Assembly (NCBI GenBank): GCA_022495995.1 | Contig: JAFEMH010001291.1 | Location: 434,001-498,000 of the forward strand | DNA: 64,000 bases | DNA from: Adenophora triphylla var. japonica | Lineage: Eukaryota; Streptophyta; Magnoliopsida; Asterales; Campanulaceae | Direction of reading: 5' to 3' | In this document: one piece after another, positions 59,367 to 64,000 of the stretch | Layout: each line of letters begins with the position of its first letter | How positions within the stretch are numbered: the stretch's first letter is position 1 | Position numbers and translations under genes: made by a program | The notes under the pieces: generated by a model | Told to the model about the DNA's origin: nothing | Seen by the model: the letters and a program-made list of their open reading frames with translations, nothing else | The model's database searches: none

Positions 59367-61170
59367 TGTAATAGTACCCCGACCCGAACTCATGTTTTGG
59401 GTCCACGTTCTCTTGGATTTTTGGGCTCATGTACTTGCTAAAATGCAATTTGAGTCCAATTATCCAATTGCCCACTCAACCCATTGGGCACTCGCCATCC
59501 ATTCGGCCCAACCGTGCCCATAAAGCCATGTACACTGTCGTCCGACACGGGGACGATACAAAAGGTGATTTAACTCCCTCACTGTCGCGAGCGACAAAGG
59601 GACGCTCCATCGCCCGCCTATAAAATACAAGGCATGGCTGATCATTTTAGAAAAACTCTAGGGAGGACCGGCCGAGGAGGATCTTAGTAAGGGGGAAACT
59701 CTATCAAAATGAGTCTCATCCTCTCTCTCTCATACACATACTCTCCTCCCTCCTCATACATTACACCCACAGCCAAGATCCAAAGAAAACCTTTCCTTGT
59801 TGGTGTGTTGAAGGGGTAAGCACCATACGGCTATTGATGTTCTTACCTTGTGGACTACAATAGGTAGCCACTTAAACCCCTCTCTCTCTACGATTAACTC
59901 TTGAATACATCTATATCATCTTCGCATGCTTACTTATTATGTAGAAATATTTGGGGTTTTGCATGATAAAGCGTGGTGGAGAGGTGAATCTTCCATATTC
60001 GAGCTTCTCCCCACCTCGCATCTCGAACATTTGATGACATTTCCGCACCATTGAAGTTTGAATCTTTATTAGTTTCCATTGAGTTAGGAGGTGATGGCTA
60101 CACAAAAATGGCCATAGATATGTGATTCATCACATTTGGCCATTAAAGCCATGCGATCCTCCCATAATACCCACGTAATATTACTTTTTGCTTTGCTTTT
60201 AGTTAATAAATATAACTCCTGGGTTTGCTTTAGAACAAGGGAATCAACCAGACGAAGGGCACTCCGAAATAGAGTGCCTATGTCGGACGACACAGGGACT
60301 CTCAAGAGGTCACGTGTCATACGACAATAGAGTTCCCAGGAAGGGTCTGTAAGAGCTTTTCTTGGACTTCGTGATCTATCGAGATTGACCCCCACTTCTA
60401 ACTCAAAGCTTTCCTAAGTAGTTTTTGGCTCATTAGCCGCTATTTGGAGTGTGCTAAGGTCCTGTTTGGGTGCAATCCATTGATGGAGGCGGTTTTCCAT
60501 GTGACATAGACAACTTCGTATGTTCTATGTCATAATGACATCCGAAATATCATTAAAAGTCAATCTTTGACTTTGTTTCGCTCCTAATCAACCCCAAACT
60601 GAAATTAGACCCTAAATAGTGTCTTTTCTTATTTAAAATAATGTGGTCTCCAAATCCCGGGAAGTAGCCTTATTATTGTTGTAAGGGACAATCGAACATG
60701 AGGCCTTATGTCGTCCGACATCCCGCTTCATGTGGAAGTCCCGTGCCGGAAACGACATCGTAGAGCTTCCCCTGAAAGCAGCATCGTCTCTGCTTTCGCC
60801 TTGTAATACAAGTCTTCATATGTGGAGGGTGTGGCCCCTATCATGGCTCGCAAGTTGTATCCAGCCTCTATACCATCAATGAAATTCCAAATTTGCATGT
60901 TCTTGCTTATTGACACATATTGCAACACACATTTTGAATGATTATAAGCATGCAAAGTTTGATTGAAAGTCTCGAAAGAGGCGTGTTGGGTGAACTCTCA
61001 AGTTCTTCCCAACACGTAACTGCAGGCTCGAACTCAAAATCTCTTTAAAAATAGGTTTCTTAATGTTTTCCTTTAAAAACGCAAGCAGTAGTGACTCCCA
61101 AACTTTTCAAAGATTCCAAAGAGATAAACAAACAATCTTTCTTGGATTTCTTCGGAGGCCGTTCATTCGA
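59367..61170 (+). repeat. 3' LTR of element B (about 1804 bp)
   Basis: Same order of sequence as 41716-43441, TATA box (cctataaaata) near 59618. It differs by many small indels, often added C/G bases (for example 'aaagcgtgg' against 'aaaggtgg', 'cattcggcccaaccgtgcccataaag' against 'cattcggcccaactgtgccataaag'), so it is about 80 bp longer. End tentative at the 'gttcattcga' matching 'gttcattca'. Confidence 0.85.
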
Positions 61171-62310
61171 GTTAATGCATTTCAAAATACGATCATCTTT
61201 AATTCCTGCCCCGATTTTTTTTGCCACATGATTTTCATACCAAAGGAGAAAAGTTCTTACTTTTTTCGGGGCCACTAGAAAATGCAATATTACCCTCTAT
61301 ATTATCCTTCGGTTCACCCACATCTTCGTCTTCATCTTCCTGGTTCACCCACATGTTCGAGTCCAAGTTAATTTTGTCGGGGTGAAGTTTCCATATTATC
61401 CTCTCTCATTATACACTTCATGCCCATCTTGATATCCATGCCTACCTCTCCCATTGTAATGACCACCTTGATCATTAGCATGCACACCTCTCCATTCATG
61501 CCCACCTTGAGAGTCATATCCACCATGATTATACCCCCCCCAAAATCCTTCTTCATGCCCACCTTGATTAACATGCTCATCATACTCCTTTGCCGCGCTT
61601 GGTCATACGGATCCTCATTATTTTCTCCTTAAAATTACTTTGCCTCGAACCTTCAAAGATGACGACACGCGTCTTATGCTTGCTTCCTACTCGATGCAAT
61701 GGAGTGAGGTTTTCTAGACACTTTGTAAACATTTGTTTAACTACACATGAAAACATCAAAAAATCAATGATAAATTCTAAACCGCACAATACACCCTAAA
61801 AATTGTACATTCAACCAAGATTGTATAATTAACAATTTACAAAAAAAAGGTGGTTCGACCGGAAATGATCGAGAATATTACTTAATTTCGTCGGGTATGT
61901 CCCGAAAAAAAGTATTAGTCGCTGTCATTGTGAGTGACAAAATATAAAACTGCCGGTTCACCATAGCCGACCATCTAAGGTATTTCCGGCCCAACATACT
62001 AAACCTCAACAAATGCAAATCTAATCCAAATATTTCCCCAATTTCTTAAAAATAAACCCCGATTTATAGAATTACATACATGATATATCCACTCATCTTC
62101 AACTATAAACTAATTTTTTATGCAAATATTTAAAAATCTACACAATGAAATTGTAAAAAACTTGTCTCGATTTCCCAAATTCGACATAACTTGAATTCTT
62201 GATATGCCTTCCTTCTTTTTAGCCCTAAAGCTAGAGTAATTGTGAGGATTTAAGAGGTGAAAGAAAATAAAATTTTAGAGTGAAATTCAAAGAAAGTAAA
62301 CGTAGGAGGG
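61171..62310 (-). other. Right flank of element B, with a Gly/His-rich minus-strand reading
   Basis: Before insertion of B this would have joined 41715. On the minus strand at about 61590-61400 one frame is unusually rich in GGH/GGY/GG turns, followed by an acidic part near 61340 (NQEDEDEDVGEP). Frame breaks are present and no family was recognised. From 61800 to 62310 A+T-rich sequence without a gene was seen. Confidence 0.35.
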
Positions 62311-63280
62311 TGTAGCGACGCGATTTTAATGAATACAAAGTCGTCACTTATTATTTATTTAGGAAAAAATAAGAAAAACATTTTTGATAATTTAAAGAGA
62401 TTTGAAGGTTCTAGGGTTAATTTATGGGACGGGAAGGTCGTGGAGCACTCCATTCCACCTAATCCGAAGATTGGATCCGCCAATTGAGTATTATCAATCA
62501 AAACAATATAATAATTAAATAAGAACAAGAAAATTCTAATTAATTTCTTAATTAGGAATGTCGGGTTGTATGCTTCGAGATCACCTCCATAGATTGAAGG
62601 GACTCTAAAGCTAACCCTTTTCGATTGGATTACACTACTCTAAAAGCTAAATTTAGAGGGACTGAGAAGAAGAATATGATAGTATAGGAGTTTACCTTGT
62701 GTTCTTGAATGATTTTAATGAATAACCTCGATAGAGGTTCGAGATCTTCGTAGGAAGATGATAAAAAAACGAATTTAGGGAGTTTTTGGTTTAGAACGTG
62801 GGTTCTTGTGTCTCCCCTTCTCCTCAAATACAAATGGGATCCTTGTATTTATAGCGAGAATACTTGATCACCAAGTTAGAAGTCTCAAGTAAGGAAGGAA
62901 TCAAAGACTTCATTTGGAAGAGTTTTATTTAGGAATAAAACTCTTAGGAAGGTGCTAGGAGAGTCCAAGATAAGGTAAATCCTGTGACAGGAGAGTAGGA
63001 AGCGAGAAAAGAGATTGAGACGGAGAAGGAAAGTGAATCCGCATATCCCGTGTAGAGGAGATGTCTCAATGGAGACACGTATGAACCACAAGGACAACTA
63101 GTCAATCGACTATTATGTCCTTTTAAGTCATTCCGCTAGTCAGCTAGGTTCAAAACTAACAAAGTTAGTTAGAAATCCAATCAAACATGACGAAAACTAA
63201 TATGCTTTCATCAAAACACAAAAGAGAGACGAAGAGTAGTGTAATCATGTAATTATTAGTTCGGGAATGGGATATCTACA
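62311..63280 (-). repeat. Element C: 3' LTR of another minus-strand Tat-like element (970 bp)
   Basis: Starts TGTAGCGACGCG and ends GATATCTACA (TGTAG/CTACA). Minus-strand TATA box (GCTATAAATACAAGG) at about 62842-62856. To its right, 63281-63289 reads CGAGGGCTC on the minus strand, close to the polypurine tract of element B (GAGGGGCTCG), so the element's body runs rightwards out of the window. Confidence 0.65.
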
Positions 63281-64000
63281 GAGCCCTCGAAGTGATAAGA
63301 CTTATGGAAGAAGTCATGTCGTCTATAGAAAAGACAACATTCCGAACATTGGGATGGCTCGTGCCGCACGGCTACCTACGTATCTCTATGAGAGAATCGA
63401 CCAAACGTAGTTCGACTCCAAAACACTTAAAATACTATTTTAGGTATTTTGAAAAGTATATTTGAAAATCAAATTTGAAAGAAAAAGGTAAGATCAGACG
63501 AGGAAACAAGGACTTGACCCAATTCCGATGATATCCGATTTGTTGATGAAGTTGTTGAAGGGTGCTCGTTTGAGGTTATCGACGTTGGGTCGTTGTTGCT
63601 CAATGCTTTCGAACCATGTATAAATTCATACCGAGGAATCAAGGACTTTACCCAATTCTGAAAATATCCATTTTTGACGATGCGCCACCCGAGGTTACCT
63701 GACAAGGCCGTTGCTGCCGAGGTCACGGACTTTAAAGTCAGGGGTGAGATCACAAACTCAGCGACGTTGTCGAGGTCACGGATTTCTTGCCACGAGGTCG
63801 CAGACACTTTGCCGATGCTCCACCTTAGGTCACAAATGTTACCGTTTGCTTGCCGAGGTCACGACTTTGTTGTCGTTGCCGCCGCTCGCGTACTTTGAAG
63901 TTGTCGATTGAGGCGGGAGGCCCTACGGCTCCCGTAATGCAAAGGATATATGCATGCTGATCTCGTATGGACCCGAATGATTCTTACCTTCCGTACTGGG
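63281..64000 (-). other. 3' internal sequence of element C
   Basis: Contains the inverse of the 'gatacgtagg' core (63370-63380), a 40-bp phrase repeated twice (aaggactt.acccaattc, 63508 and 63643), and several 'cgaggtcacg' phrases (63718, 63768, 63858). A plus-strand frame (63674-63898) covers these phrases but shows no domain. Confidence 0.5.

Larger units (their letters stand above)
41716..61170 (+). mobile_element. Element B: full-length Tat-lineage Ty3/gypsy retrotransposon, 19.5 kb
   Basis: Order: 5' LTR 41716-43441, PBS 43443, leader, gag 45052-47699, pol 47965-53076, antisense ORFs 53625-55187 and 55790-57780, minisatellite 58450-59010, polypurine tract 59357-59366 (GAGGGGCTCG), 3' LTR 59367-61170. 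The flanks share GTTA (41712-41715 and 61171-61174), so the target duplication is only partly clear. Double RNase H and antisense ORFs place it in the Tat lineage. Stops and frameshifts in gag and pol make it non-autonomous now. Confidence 0.9.

Noticed and set aside
61060..61799. Short frames on both strands at the right flank of B
   Set aside because: Frames change every 150-200 bases and sequence quality is doubtful here; not enough for a gene call.

Overview
The window is nuclear DNA of a flowering plant, very probably a eudicot. It has a seed-type oleosin gene, a ten-exon WD40 gene with GT-AG introns, plant Ty3/gypsy elements of the Tat lineage (two RNase H domains, antisense extra ORFs), and many MITEs with 'CTCCCTCCGTCCC' ends. 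The species cannot be fixed from the sequence. Only two intact host genes were found: oleosin at 9613-10167 (+) and a WDR82/SWD2-like gene at 17672-25684 (-). Nearly everything else is transposon DNA, much of it nested.

Layout. 1-8049: a minus-strand Tat-lineage element (A). Its 5' LTR is at the right (7239-8049), and its 3' LTR lies beyond the left edge. 9051-11543: a cluster of Stowaway-type MITEs on both sides of the oleosin gene. 12531-16845: an LTR next to a decayed plus-strand gene resembling the 'putative gypsy-type transposon' (Transposase_28) family. 17672-25684: the WDR82-like gene, with hAT-type and other MITEs in its introns. 26189-36397: remains of an older copia-like element. 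A gag-only LTR retrotransposon (26575-34761, TSD GTTAT, 2.3-kb LTRs) sits inside it, and its own right LTR carries a 1.6-kb minisatellite insertion and a Tourist MITE. 36665-39905: two hAT-like elements with clear 8-bp TSDs, a palindrome-rich repeat and a long fold-back element. 40140-41640: a decayed plant-mobile-domain gene (-).

41716-61170 is a 19.5-kb plus-strand Tat-lineage element (B). It has LTRs at both ends, a clear PBS, a gag-pol with a G-patch-like segment, RT, RNase H, a second (archaeal-type) RNase H and integrase, and then about 6 kb holding two antisense ORFs of plant-mobile-domain type. Just before the 3' LTR lies a 33-bp minisatellite. 62311-64000 is the 3' LTR and adjoining internal sequence of another minus-strand element (C) that runs off the right edge.

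Elements A and B are both dead at the protein level, each with several stops and frameshifts. The parts most worth a second look are the antisense mobile-domain ORFs in B, the LTR-adjacent Transposase_28 gene with its own promoter-like region, the gag-only element, the near-palindrome TGTCGGACGACA scattered through B, and the palindromic GGATATCC array. The two LTRs of B also differ by many small C/G-rich indels, so the sequence quality of the last 5 kb should be checked. All boundaries and family names come from reading the sequence by eye; no database search was run.
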